This document shows, piece by piece, positions 33,236-44,870 of a stretch of 64,000 nt of DNA. The notes below the pieces were generated by a model. It worked only from the letters and a program-made list of their open reading frames with translations, was not told the origin of the DNA and did not search any database. This DNA comes from Musa acuminata AAA Group (lineage: Eukaryota > Streptophyta > Magnoliopsida > Zingiberales > Musaceae): contig NC_088355.1 in assembly GCF_036884655.1 (NCBI RefSeq), positions 17,343,501 to 17,407,500 of the forward strand, in the 5' to 3' direction. A program made the translations under genes and the position numbers. How positions within the stretch are numbered: the stretch's first letter is position 1; each line of letters starts with the position of its first letter.

Positions 33236-33900
33236 CAGGCGGTTGCACCTCTCAACTGGAGAGGTGGCACCGCCTGGCAGAGCTCGAAGACTGAGCTCTG
33301 CCGATTGCTTCTTCTCTGCCAGAGCTCGAAGACTGAGCTCAATGGTTGCATCACCTGGCAGAGCTCGAAGACTGAGCTTGGTGGTTGCATCACCTGGCAG
33401 AGCTCGAAATCTGAGCTCGGTGGTTGCATCACTTGGCAGAGCTCCAAACTGAGCTCAAGCTGATGCACCATTCTGCCATAGCTCGAAGACTGAGCTTGGT
33501 GATTTCATCACCTGGCAAAGCTCGAGACTGAGCTCAGGCTGATGCACCACTCTGCCAAAGCTCGAAGACTGAGCTTGGTGGTTGCATCGCCTGCCAGAGC
33601 TCGGAACTTGAGCTCTGGCGGTGCAACCTCTTGGCTGGAGCGGTTGCACCTCCCAGCCTTGCAGCCCTGGCGGTTGCACCTCCTGGCTGGGGCGGTTGCA
33701 CCTCCCAGCCATGCACCCCTGGCGGTTGCACCTCCTGGCTGGGGCGGTTGCACCTCCCAGCCGTGCACCCCTGGCGGTTGCACCTCCTGGCTGGGGCGGT
33801 TGCACCTCCCAACCCTGGCGGTGGCACCTCCAGGCTTGAGAGGTTGCACCTCTCAACCCTGGCGGTGGCACCTCTAGGCTGGAGAGGTGGCACCTCTTCA
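33236..33900. repeat. Hairpin and module array in B2 3' LTR
   Basis: About 41-bp GGCAGAGCTCGAAGACTGAGC modules followed by three to four ~60-bp units built from GGCGGTTGCACCTCC and TGGCTGGGGCGGTTGC. Equivalent to 39444-40108 in the 5' LTR. Confidence 0.85.
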
Positions 33901-34752
33901 CTATTCCAGCTCACTTGGTTTGGCTCCAAACTTGGTCCAAACCAGTCCGAACTTGGGCCTAATTGGCCCCTACTTGGGTTATAGGATTAACACCTAATCC
34001 TAACCCTAATTAACGTGCTAACTATGAATTTAAAGACATTTTCTAAGCTATTACAAAGTCCGCAAGTCAAGACTTCTTCTAGCGAGCTTCCGGCAAACTT
34101 CCGGCGGTCTTCCGATGAACTCTCGGAAACCATTCTGCGGACTCCCGGCAAGCTCCTAGACTTCACGATTTGTTCTTAGCGAGTTCCAACGAGCTTCTTC
34201 GGCAAGCTCCGATCTTTCTCGGCGAGCTCCGCGAACTCCCAACGAATCTTCGGACTTCCGTCGAACTCTTGAACTCGCAACAAATCCTTCGCGCTTGACT
34301 CCGACACTTTGTTTCGCTTTATGTCTTCATCGTTATCATAGTTAATCCTGCACAACAAAACAAAACTTCAATCGAGACAATTAATCCTAAGCAATTAACC
34401 AAGTTGTCCGACATGTCATTGGTCCCTCGACGCTTCGTCCGATTCTTCGGCGCATCGTCCTCTCGTGCAGCCTATTGCCCAATCGGCCAGTTGACTCCGC
34501 AACTCCGATATCCTTGGCACAATACCCGCTCTTCTTGGCCCGATGCCCGAGTTCACGGCCCGAAGCCTTCTGTCGATACGTCGACCGATCCACCGGCCCG
34601 ACGTCCAATCTTCTGACATGTTCCTTCGGCACAACATGATTTTCCTGCTTTAATTGTCTCATCCTGATCGAAGCATCCTGCGTCACTCAAAACGCAGATT
34701 AAATCATAAACATATATCAAGTAGTTTCATCATCAAAATACGAGATTCAACA

Positions 34753-37235
34753 ATCTCCCCCTTTTTGATGATGACAACCACTTGATGACGGAGTTAAACT
34801 TAACTCCCGGAGTTTAAACAAACTCCCCCTATCAATATGCCATATTGATAGAACCTCTTAGATTCAAAAATCTAAGCAACATGTCATCATAAACGGAGTT
34901 AACCTTAACTCCCGGAGTTTAAACAAACTCCCCCTATCAATATGCCATATTGATAGAACCTTGAATTCACACTGAATTCAAGTCATTGCAATATTCATCA
35001 TGAATACTTGCAACACGTCAACATGAACTTATGCATAAACTTATGCATCACATGTCATGTCATCAACATACTTCTCCCCCTTTGTCATCAACAAAAAGGA
35101 GAAGTATCACAATCAAGTGTTTGTGTGTGATATTGGTTCAACTCATTGCATGAAAATCATAATATCAAGTTTTATCATCATGCAAGTTTGCTAATATCAA
35201 ATACCAACATGAAAAATTGCGATGTAGGCTTTTGATATCATAATGCAAACATTTCAAGTGTTTATCAATTATAGCATTTCATCACATGGTAGGATATCAA
35301 CGCGTAAAATTACGATACAAGTTCTTGATATCTTAACGCATGATGAAAACATGGCATAATACAAGTTTGGCAATCATAGCATCAATTCATATATCTCTTA
35401 ATGATGCAAGTATTGCAAATATGGCAATCATATCAATTCATATATCTCTTGATGATGCAAGCCTAGCATCAGTGTTCATAGCATCAATTCATATATTTCT
35501 CCCCCTTTGTCATCAACAAAACGGAGAACGATATAAGCAAATTTTAAGCATAAGTGCTTGTTGTTATGTATGTGAAATAAATCCTTGCAAGTAAAAACAC
35601 TTTCATCCATATTCATCAAATCCATTTCTCAAAAAATATTTTTCACATGATGTGTGTATGAGAGATGTATTTGCTAGTCAATTACATATGTCAAAAATCA
35701 ATGATATGAACTAAACTTGATATGGCATATGCTTGTTAAGTTTGGAAGAGAGTGAACTTGATATGTTAGACTCAAGAGAATCCGAAAATGAAATTTGAGT
35801 CTTTCTTCCATTCGAACAAGGTTTTGCTATAGATATTCAATTACAATCATGAAGGTAAAGCATGCTTGTTATCATGAAAGTTTTGTATTCAAGCACATAA
35901 TTTTCAACATGTAATTGTGTAAAATCATTATGCCAGTCAAGTGATTCAATCATTCAATCAAGAAGGTTCGAAAAATAATTTTAACACGTTCAATCATTAA
36001 GACGTATTTTTGCCATTGTTTTTCAAATTCAATCATAAAGATAAGACATACTCATCATCATGATAGTATGATAGCAGGTTTACCATATACAAGCTAGCAA
36101 AAAATTTGTACATTTTAAGGCCCGCAAGCTAGCAATTTTGAGATGTTCAAGAAAGCAACTCTTGCTTCTTGATATATGCAAATTTGTCAAGTTTTGCTAG
36201 ATGTGCAAGTTAGCATTTTTGCCTCTTGAGATAGGCAAGCTAGCAATCAAGTTTTTTCATCTTCTTGACTTGTACAAGCTAGCTATCTCCCCCTTTGTCA
36301 TTGTCAACAAGGGAAAAACCCTTTACATCAATTTCTTGATCATGACAAAGGTAAGTAATCATTTTTATTTGTGCATCATTATAGTTTCAATGCACAAATT
36401 CATTAACATTACATTTCAGAAAATTTATGCATGATACCGAAAAATCAATCATCATGAGCATATCAAACATGATATTCAAGCATTCGTGATATATCATTTT
36501 GGCAGCATGATCATAGATATTCAAATGATGGTATCTAGAATTCATTACATCCTATTATGCATGATCATTAACTCCTCATTTGTATTTCATGCATTATTTC
36601 ATTTCATCTCATAAGGAATATCAAGAAGAGTTATTGGATGATGAGATAAATATTTTATGAATACACATAATATCATAAGTGTATCCATATTATCACATGA
36701 AGCATATTATCATTTTTAAGATTCATAACATGAATAATGTTATTACTATTTCATCAAAATCAGTTTCGAGATTCACATAATATCATGAAATCATTAATCT
36801 CGATAAAATGGAAAAACATTTTCTTTTTAAGTGATTCTTTTAACACATCATAAAAAAGAAAAACTCATTCATAATTCAAGTGATTTACAAGATATCATAA
36901 ATGAATTTATCACTTGTATTTCACCAAAATCGAGAACTCTAGAGTTAGAAAATGATTGAAGCATTTAATCTGATTGAAGAATGATTCATATTTAAAGTGT
37001 AGCATTTGTCAAATCTGAAATCATCAAAATATACATTCTTGCTTCTCAAGCACATAAATAGGATTAATCTCACTAGGTGTAAAATCATTAGATTTCTATC
37101 TTGCATTAACATAAGACATGCAATTTTCATTATCATTACAAGCATGATCATATTTTTGCATTTTCATTGTTAAATTATTAAAAATATAATTTTCAAGAAA
37201 ATTTAAAGAAAAAGAAAAATGCATCATGAAAAGCA
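34753..37235 (-). other. B2 non-coding internal region and polypurine tract
   Basis: The polypurine tract is at 34753-34766 (minus strand AAAAAGGGGGAGAT), next to the 3' LTR. The rest is AT-rich with no recognised ORF. Further TCTCCCCCTTTGTCAT boxes occur near 35081, 35502 and 36286 (plus-strand reading), resembling extra polypurine tracts. Homologous to 27841-30573 of B1. Confidence 0.7.
34788..34970. repeat. 105-bp duplication of the hairpin cassette in B2
   Basis: A block starting ACGGAGTTAAACTTAACTCC at 34788 is repeated from 34893 with one noticed change in the first 20 bases. Each copy carries the same inverted repeats that occur once in B1 (30489-30550). Confidence 0.85.
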
Positions 37236-38234
37236 TCATGTAATTTCGAAGTAAATTAGGGGGATTTCGATTACCTCATCATTGTAGGCTGTTAAGGCGT
37301 AGTTTGCCGCCTTGCTTTTGTTGACTTTCTCTTCTTCGGAGGAGCTCGATTCATCCCAATTTTTGTTCTTCTTCTTGCGTTTAAAGCAAGTAGTTCCATT
37401 CTTTTTGCTTTTTAATTTTCGTTTCATTTTAAGTTCACCATCACTTGAGCTTATGCTCGAGTGGTCTTCAAATGTTCTATGTCCCAAATCCTTCCTATTC
37501 TTTGGAAGGTTGGTTTGTTCATCATTGTCCTCATCACTTGAGTTATCGCTCAAGTGGCATTCATTTGTCCAGAGTTCCAAATCCTTCCTGTTCTTTGGAA
37601 GGTGGTTCTCAAGTTCTTCACGTGCATTGCACGTCATTTCATATGTGATCAATGAACCAATTAGTTCTTCAAGTGGAAAATGGTTCAAGTTTTTCGATTC
37701 TTGAATAGCAGTTACTTTTGAATCCCAAGTTTTAGAAAGTGAGCGCAAAACTTTGTTAACGAGTTCAAAATCCGAAAAGCTTTTACCAAGTGATTTTAAA
37801 CCATTGACGACATCCGTAAAACGGGTGTACATGTCAACAACGGTTTCGCTTGGTTTCATATGAAAAAGCTCGAAATCAAGCAGTAGAATATTAACTTTCG
37901 AGTCTTTGACTCTACTAGTTCCCTCGTGCGTGATTTCAAGAGTGCGCCAAATATCGAAAGCCGTTTCACACGTAGAAATCCGATTGAACTCATTTTTGTC
38001 CAATGCGCAAAATAAGGCATTCATAGCCTTTGCGTTTAAAGAAAAATTCTTCTTCTCCAAAACCGACCATTCGTTCATCGGTTTGGAGGGAAGTTGAAAA
38101 CTGTTTTCAATGATATTCCATAAATCCAGATTTAGAGAAATTAAGAAAACTCTCATTCGAGTTTTCCAATAAGTGTAGTCCAATCCGTTAAAGAACGGTG
38201 GACGAAAGACCGAACAGCCCTCTTGAAAAGTCAT
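37236..38234 (-). CDS. Element B2 gag, 332 aa, zinc knuckle missing
   Basis: An intact ORF from ATG 38234 (MTFQEGCSVFRPP) to the stop at 37238-37236, starting 37 bp after the PBS. Nearly identical to B1 gag except for an extra 31 residues after the first LPKNRKDL. These repeat LPKNRKDL at their end and contain ECHLSDNSSDEDND, which E gag also has. Like B1 it lacks the CCHC knuckle and ends with a Lys-rich then acidic tail. As a capsid-like protein it would act in cytoplasmic particle formation. Two related elements keeping the same knuckle-less gag open suggests it spread in this form rather than decaying separately. Confidence 0.87.
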   Translation of the reverse strand: MTFQEGCSVFRPPFFNGLDYTYWKTRMRVFLISLNLDLWNIIENSFQLPSKPMNEWSVLEKKNFSLNAKAMNALFCALDKNEFNRISTCETAFDIWRTLEITHEGTSRVKDSKVNILLLDFELFHMKPSETVVDMYTRFTDVVNGLKSLGKSFSDFELVNKVLRSLSKTWDSKVTAIQESKNLNHFPLEELIGSLITYEMTCNAREELENHLPKNRKDLELWTNECHLSDNSSDEDNDEQTNLPKNRKDLGHRTFEDHSSISSSDGELKMKRKLKSKKNGTTCFKRKKKNKNWDESSSSEEEKVNKSKAANYALTAYNDEVIEIPLIYFEIT

Positions 38235-38270
38235 TTCTCTCGGGTGTAAATCCGAAATGAGAAATACCCC

Positions 38271-38282
38271 GCTCTGATACCA
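38271..38282 (-). promoter_or_regulatory. B2 primer-binding site
   Basis: TGGTATCAGAGC on the minus strand, two bases inside the 5' LTR. Confidence 0.92.
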
Positions 38283-38284
38283 AT

Positions 38285-40960
38285 TGTTAGGATCAAGAGC
38301 ACTAAGAGGGGGGGGGTGAATTAGTGCAGCGGAAATCTTATAATAATTTAACAAACAAAAAGCTGCGTTCGTTCAAAAACGATTATGATGCAAAAGCAAA
38401 TTCTCAGTTTGTATCTAAATGCAGTTTGCGTCTAAGCGCAGATTGCGTCTAAGCGCAGTTTTGCGTCTAAGCGCAGATTGCGTCTAAGTGCAGTTTTGCG
38501 TCTAAGCGCAGTTTTGCGTCTAAATGCAGATTTACGTCTAAACGCAGATTTACGTCTAAACGCAGTTTTACGTCTAAACGCAGATTTACGTCTAAACGCA
38601 GTTTTACGTCTAAACGCAGTTTTACGTCTAGACGCAGATTTACGTCTAAACTTTGAAACTCGTTTGTATATTCGCAGAAGGCAGTATGCAGTTGAAATCA
38701 AGACGTAAACGTAAACTGAAATCTGATGATTGAGCGAAGAAAGCCGATTTACGTCCGAATGCAGTTTTACGTCTAAATGTTGAAACTCGTTCGTAAAATC
38801 GTAGAGGACAGATGGCAGTTATTAATAGGATTAAAATGTAAGCGTAAACTGCAAGGAAGCTCGTTCGTAAAAGCCCGGAAAACAGTTCTGCAGAATCAAA
38901 CGTAAACGTAAACTGTAATGTACGAAAATACAAGTTTACGTCTGAATGCAGATTTGGAAGAACAGCACTTAGAACTTATTCGTGAAAGCGCAGAGAGCAG
39001 TAGTGATGAGGGAGGTTTGCAGTAATGACAAAGTGCTCGAAAATAAACGCAAACCAGAGATTTAGAGTGGTTCGGTCAGCCTTGACCTACTCCACTTTTG
39101 GCTTCCTCCACCGATGAGGTTGCCGACGTCAACTAGCTGCCTTCCTTCAATGGGCGAAGGCCAAACTTCCCTCTTACAGTTTCTCTCCTTTTGACAGGCT
39201 TAGGAGACAACCTTTACAGACCTTTCTCTCCTCACTTTACAGTTGAAAACTTGAAGAACAGAAGGAGGAGACTCAAGGCTTTACAACACTTTTGAGCTCT
39301 TTAGAATCACAGAAAAGATCACAATTTCGGTATAGGTCTGTATCTTTTCAGTGCTGAATGGGTGGGGTATTTATAGGCCCCAACCCAATTCAAAATTCGA
39401 GCTCAAAACGATCAAATCGATCTAATCCCAGAATTTCTGGGATCAGGCGGTTGCACCTCTCAACTGGAGAGGTGGCACCGCCTGGCAGAGCTCGAAGACT
39501 GAGCTCTGCCGATTGCTTCTTCTCTGCCAGAGCTCGAAGACTGAGCTCAATGGTTGCATCACCTGGCAGAGCTCGAAGACTGAGCTTGGTGGTTGCATCA
39601 CCTGGCAGAGCTCGAAATCTGAGCTCGGTGGTTGCATCACTTGGCAGAGCTCCAAACTGAGCTCAAGCTGATGCACCATTCTGCCATAGCTCGAAGACTG
39701 AGCTTGGTGATTTCATCACCTGGCAAAGCTCGAGACTGAGCTCAGGCTGATGCACCACTCTGCCAAAGCTCGAAGACTGAGCTTGGTGGTTGCATCGCCT
39801 GCCAGAGCTCGGAACTTGAGCTCTGGCGGTGCAACCTCTTGGCTGGAGCGGTTGCACCTCCCAGCCTTGCAGCCCTGGCGGTTGCACCTCCTGGCTGGGG
39901 CGGTTGCACCTCCCAGCCGTGCACCCCTGGCGGTTGCACCTCCTGGCTGGGGCGGTTGCACCTCCCAGCCGTGCACCCCTGGCGGTTGCACCTCCTGGCT
40001 GGGGCGGTTGCACCTCCCAACCCTGGCGGTGGCACCTCCAGGCTTGAGAGGTTGCACCTCTCAACCCTGGCGGTGGCACCTCTAGGCTGGAGAGGTGGCA
40101 CCTCTTCACTATTCCAGCTCACTTGGTTTGGCTCCAAACTTGGTCCAAACCAGTCCGAACTTGGGCCTAATTGGCCCCTACTTGGGTTATAGGATTAACA
40201 CCTAATCCTAACCCTAATTAACGTGCTAACTATGAATTTAAAGACATTTTCTAAGCTATTACAAAGTCCGCAAGTCAAGACTTCTTCTAGCGAGCTTCCG
40301 GCAAACTTCCGGCGGTCTTCCGATGAACTCTCGGAAACCATTCTGCGGACTCCCGGCAAGCTCCTAGACTTCACGATTTGTTCTTAGCGAGTTCCAACGA
40401 GCTTCTTCGGCAAGCTCCGATCTTTCTCGGCGAGCTCCGCGAACTCCCAACGAATCTTCGGACTTCCGTCGAACTCTTGAACTCGCAACAAATCCTTCGC
40501 GCTTGACTCCGACACTTTGTTTCGCTTTATGTCTTCATCGTTATCATAGTTAATCCTGCACAACAAAACAAAACTTCAATCGAGACAATTAATCCTAAGC
40601 AATTAACCAAGTTGTCCGACATGTCATTGGTCCCTCGACGCTTCGTCCGATTCTTCGGCGCATCGTCCTCTCGTGCAGCCTATTGCCCAATCGGCCAGTT
40701 GACTCCGCAACTCCGATATCCTTGGCACAATACCCGCTCTTCTTGGCCCGATGCCCGAGTTCACGGCCCGAAGCCTTCTGTCGATACGTCGACCGATCCA
40801 CCGGCCCGACGTCCAATCTTCTGACATGTTCCTTCGGCACAACATGATTTTCCTGCTTTAATTGTCTCATCCTGATCGAAGCATCCTGCGTCACTCAAAA
40901 CGCAGATTAAATCATAAACATATATCAAGTAGTTTCATCATCAAAATACGAGATTCAACA
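38285..40960 (-). repeat. Element B2 5' LTR (2,676 bp)
   Basis: Same length and nearly the same sequence as 32077-34752. Minus-strand TATA at 39375-39369 would drive the element RNA. Minisatellite at 38423-38658, hairpin array at 39444-40108. The right edge AACA is followed by the TSD AGGAT at 40961-40965. Confidence 0.95.
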
Positions 40961-41731
40961 AGGATCTGTAAAGGTTGTCTCCTGAGCCTGTCAAAAGGAG
41001 AGAAACTGTAAAAGGGCAGTTAGCCTTCGCCCATTGAAGGAAGGCAGCTAGTTGACGTCGGTGACCTCGTCGGAGGAGGAAGCCAAAAGTGGAGTAGGTC
41101 AAGACTGACCGAACCACTCTAAATCTCTGGTTTGCTTTTACCTTGAGCACTTTATCATTACTGCAAACCTCATACATTGCTACTGCCCTCTGCGCCTTTA
41201 CGAACGAGTTTCTAAGCTCTGATCTTTCAGAATCTGCATTCAAACGTAAATCGTGTTTTCGTACGATCTTCACACTGCAGTTTACGCTTACATTCGGATT
41301 CCATTTATAACTGCAAATTGCTTTCTACGTAAAACGCTTTTCAAGGTTCAAAACTGCTTTTAGACGCAAAACTACATTTAGACGTAAAATTACGTTTAGA
41401 CGTAAAACTGCGTTTAGACACAAAACTGCGTTTAGACGTAAAACTGCGTTTAGACGTAAAACTGCGTTTAGACGCAAAACTGCGTTTAGACGCAAAACTG
41501 CGTTTAGACGTAAAACTGCGTTTGGACGTAAAACTGAGTTTAGACGCAAACTGCGTTTAGACGCAAACTGCGCTTAGACGCAAAACTGCGCTTAGACGCA
41601 AACTGCACTGTGATTCTGCTTTTATATCGAAATCGTTTTTATCGGACGAACGCAGCTTTCGTTTTTAAATTGCTGTAAGATTTTCGCTGCACTAATTCAC
41701 CCCCCCCCTCTTAGTGCTCTCGATCCTAACA
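40961..41731 (+). repeat. Element B1 3' LTR, second part
   Basis: Resumes the B1 3' LTR after B2 (first five bases are the duplicated AGGAT), carries the 18-bp minisatellite (about 41350-41605) and ends ...CGATCCTAACA at 41731. Together with 30588-32076 it makes an LTR of about 2,255 bp, somewhat shorter than the 5' copy. Followed by the B1 TSD GAACA (41732-41736). Confidence 0.93.
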
Positions 41732-41736
41732 GAACA

Positions 41737-43985
41737 AAGATAACATTTATGAGTGGCCATCCGCTTCGTAAATTACCCTTCCTATTGCTCACTCTTCAGT
41801 CGCGGCTCCGGTTGATGTATGACATCGTCGTCTTGGTCATCCCTCCCCTTTTATCTAGCAAAAAATACTTTCTCGTTATTCTATTCCTACCTTGAAAATC
41901 AATAGCACTGTCAGTCATTGCGATGCTTGTCTTTGCAATAAAAGTCATAAACTGCCTTTTGGGACAATCTCCATTTCTTTCTCTAAACCATTTGAAATCA
42001 TTTATACTGACGTATGGGGCCCTGCCCCAATTCCTTCTTTTGACAAGTTTCGTTTTTATGTCATTTTTGTAGATTATTTTACTAAGTATACATGGTTATA
42101 TCCTCTCCACCATAAGTCTGATGTTTCCATAGTATTTACCAACTTTCGAAAGTTGGTCGAAATTTTTTTTCAATCTTCCATTAAAACGGTTTACTCCGAT
42201 GGCGGAGGCGAATATCAAGCCCTCATATCTTGTCTCTCTGCTTGTGGTATACAATACATCAAGTCACCCCCACATACTCCCCAATTGGTTGGCTCTACCG
42301 AACGCAAACATCGGCATATTGTTGAAACTGGTCTCTCCCTTCTACATCAAGCATCCATGCCACCACCTCTTTGGTCAGTAGTCTTTCAAAATGCAGTTTA
42401 TTTCATTAATCGTATGCTCACTCCAGTCTTACAATACCAGTCACCATTTGAAAAATTATTCCACAAGCTTCCAAACCTTCATAAACTCAAAGTATTTGGT
42501 TGTTTATGTTATCCATGGCTCCGTCCCTATGCGTCACATAAGCTAACATCACGATCTAAGCCTTGCACTTTTATAGACTACTCCCTTGAACATAATGCTT
42601 TTCGATGTTATGAACCCAAAACTAAAAAAATCTTTATATCACGTCATGTTATTTTTGAGGAGTCTGTCTTTCCTTTTCAAAATAATCCTGCCCTGCAAGC
42701 TACTCCGATAAACATACATCATTGGAATATCCCTCCGATCTCTTCACACGAACCTCCAATGACACAGTCCAGTCCTTACCCTCAAGATCTGCATACTACT
42801 ATTACTCCTGTTCAACAACTTCTCACTCCCTCTATTTCTCCACTTCCTTCCTCACAAGTTTCCCCTATTAATGAGATAATACCCTCGGCAATATTGTCAC
42901 TGGCTTTACCTTCTCCTAGACCTAGTGATATTGTTGTGCCGACGGTTGGCCCGGTCCATGACAATGACTCGCCCTCGGCTATACCACCAACACAATCTAC
43001 CACTTCTATTCCCCCTAGACATCCAATGACAACACGCTCCAAAAGTGGTATTTTCAAACCACGTCAGGTCCTTGACTTACATGCTATAACAAGTTCCTCC
43101 ACTGAGGCCAGTGAACCCACTACACTCACTCAAGCCCAAAAATCTTCTTATTGGCGTAAAGCCATGTGTGACGAATATGATGCTCTCCTTCACAACTCTA
43201 CATGGAACTTAGTACCCTTTCATCACACACAAAATATCATCGGGTGTAAATGGGTCTTTCGAATTAAGCGGAACCCAGACGGATCTGTTGCCAGATATAA
43301 AGCACGTCTAGTCGCCAAAGGGTTTCATCAACGACCTGGTGTCGACTTCACAGAGACATTTAGTCCCGTTGTTAAACCCACAATAATCCGTCTTATCTTG
43401 AGTTTGGCCATCTCAAAGGGCTGGCACATACGACAATTAGATGTTAATAATGCCTTTTTACAGGGATCACTTACTAAAGATGTCTTTATGCAGCAACATC
43501 CTGGTTTCGTTCATCCTCAATATCCGAGGCATGTCTGCAAACTTCAAAAAGCTATTTATGAACTTCGTCAAGTTCCAAGGGCTTGGTATAACGAGCTTGG
43601 CTCGTTTTTTACCTCAATTGGCTTCATCAATTCCAAGTATGATACCTCGTTATTCATTTGCCAGCAGAATGGAAGCATAATATATCTTTTAGTATATGTG
43701 GATGATATTATTGTCACAGGAAATGATCCTTTGAAGACTCAAGCATTTCTAAAGCACTTGGTCGATCGCTTCTCCCTCAAAGATCTAGGAACTTTAAGCC
43801 ACTTTCTGGGAGTGGAAGCAACATTTACATCTTCAAGTCTCTTCCTATCACAAAGAAAGTATATTCAAGATTTATTATCAAAGACAAACATGCAGGATGC
43901 GAAAGAGGTTATAACTCCTCTCTCTACTAGTGAATCACTTAAATTATGTGATGGAAGTCCTACTACAGATTCGACTCAATATTGA
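41737..43985 (+). pseudogene. Element D integrase and RT
   Basis: Element D resumes after B1. In one frame: the integrase zinc finger (HRRLGH at 41823-41840, then CDAC and CN), with a TGA directly before it where Trp is expected and a TAG at 41856-41858. Then the core with TDVWGPAP, VYSDGGGEY and the Glu-bearing STERKHRH. A Pro/Ser-rich linker leads to RT with [23 protein letters not shown] and the catalytic YVDD near 43697-43708. It ends in TGA at 43983-43985; the upstream codon context fits a CGA-to-TGA change. All catalytic motifs are still readable, so decay is mainly nonsense. Confidence 0.87.
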
Positions 43986-44666
43986 CAAGTCCTTGGCTCC
44001 TTACAGTACTTGGCTTTCACGCGTCCAGATATTTCATTTGCCGTTAATAAATTATCACAATTCATGCATCGACCATCTACTATGCATTGGTCTGCGGTCA
44101 AACGAATTTTGCGGTATCTTAAAGGGACTCTTAATTATGGCATTTTTCTTCGCAAAAATACTTCACTCCATCTCCATGCCTTTGCTGATGCTGATTGGGC
44201 AGGGAACTTTGATGATAGAACATCTACGTCAGGATACATTGTCTTCCTTGGAGCCACTCCAATCAATTGGAGTTCTAAAAAACAAAAGACGGTTGCACGA
44301 TCTACAACTGAAGCTGAATACCGTGCCATTGCCACCACCGCTGCTGAACTCAATTGGGTCACAAATCTGCTCAAGGAACTCAACGTCAACTCCACGGTTA
44401 TTCCTACAATATATTGTCACAATATTGGCGCTACCTACTTATGTGCCAATCTAGTGTTCCATTCCCGCATGAAACACATTGCCATCGACTTTCACTTCGT
44501 GCGAGATTAAGTTGTCAGACATCAACTCCGTGTTTCTCACGTACATACAGCTGATCAACTAGCAGACTCACTAACAAAGCCTCTCGCTCGAAAACCATTT
44601 TCATCTCATCGGTCCAAGATCGACATCCTTGATGAAAGCTCAATCTTGCGGGGGCATGATAAGTAG
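43986..44666 (+). pseudogene. Element D RNase H
   Basis: Same frame as the RT after the TGA: VLGSLQYLAFTRPDISFAVN, then FADADWAG, RSTTEAEYRA and the C-terminal HIAIDFHFVRD. A TAA at 44508-44510 cuts off the last part, which continues in frame with ADQLADSLTKPL to a stop at 44664-44666 just inside the 3' LTR. The polypurine tract GCGGGGGCA at 44648-44656 is inside this coding end. Confidence 0.85.
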
Positions 44667-44870
44667 ATAAGATTTCTTCAAGGCAGTTGAGGAAATCTCT
44701 AAGTAGTTGAGAAAAATCCTCCCTACTGAATGTATATAACCTCCCTGCTGAGTGTGTATAAATAGCTATCAAGAGTTCACTATAAAATGTTTTAGCCAAT
44801 TACATCTTATACATTTCATAGTTTCTTTTACAATTTCTATCTTTTTATCTTCTTCGTTTAATTCTTATCA
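44657..44870 (+). repeat. Element D 3' LTR
   Basis: 214 bp, TGATAAG...TTATCA, with TATAAATA at 44757-44764. Twelve differences from the 5' LTR by eye. Followed by the TSD TAGAG at 44871-44875. Confidence 0.95.

Larger units (their letters stand above)
32077..34752 (-). repeat. Element B2 3' LTR (2,676 bp)
   Basis: Plus-strand reading is TGTTAGGATC...GAGATTCAACA. It holds an 18-bp minisatellite (about 32215-32450), a minus-strand TATA (33161-33167), a near-palindrome (33217-33235), a hairpin/module array (33236-33900) and an open 99-codon ORF (34686-34387). Against the 5' LTR I noticed two differences, near 32770 and 33716 (partner positions are 6,208 higher). Confidence 0.95.
32077..40960 (-). 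mobile_element. Element B2: young gag-only SIRE-like LTR element
   Basis: 8,884 bp, minus strand, inserted into the B1 3' LTR with perfect TSD AGGAT (32072-32076 and 40961-40965). The LTRs (32077-34752 and 38285-40960) are equal at 2,676 bp and nearly identical. The internal region has a tRNA-Met PBS, one 332-aa gag and about 2.5 kb of non-coding DNA with a polypurine tract. No pol. It is structurally complete, so it could be mobilised if proteins are supplied from elsewhere. Confidence 0.95.
24561..41731 (+). mobile_element. Element B1: gag-only (non-autonomous) SIRE-like LTR element, interrupted by B2
   Basis: LTRs start TGTTGAATCTCG and end GATCCTAACA; the perfect TSD GAACA is at 24556-24560 and 41732-41736. 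Between the LTRs are a tRNA-Met PBS, one gag ORF and 2.7 kb of non-coding sequence up to the polypurine tract; no protease, integrase, RT or RNase H. This matches what has been called TR-GAG. LTR architecture and gag are closely related to element E. The 3' LTR is split by B2 (32077-40960). Without B2 the element is about 8.3 kb. Confidence 0.93.
22466..44870 (+). mobile_element. Element D: Ale/Retrofit-like Ty1/copia element carrying nested B1 and B2
   Basis: Boundaries are two 214-bp LTRs starting TGATAAGTAG and ending TTCTTATCA, with a perfect TSD TAGAG at 22461-22465 and 44871-44875. Internal order is PBS-like site, leader, gag with CCHC, protease, (B1/B2 insertion 24561-41731), integrase, RT, RNase H, polypurine tract. 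Very short LTRs and the coding features fit the Ale/Retrofit lineage (inference). Without the insertion the element is about 5.2 kb. It is decayed by stops and small indels. Confidence 0.93.
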
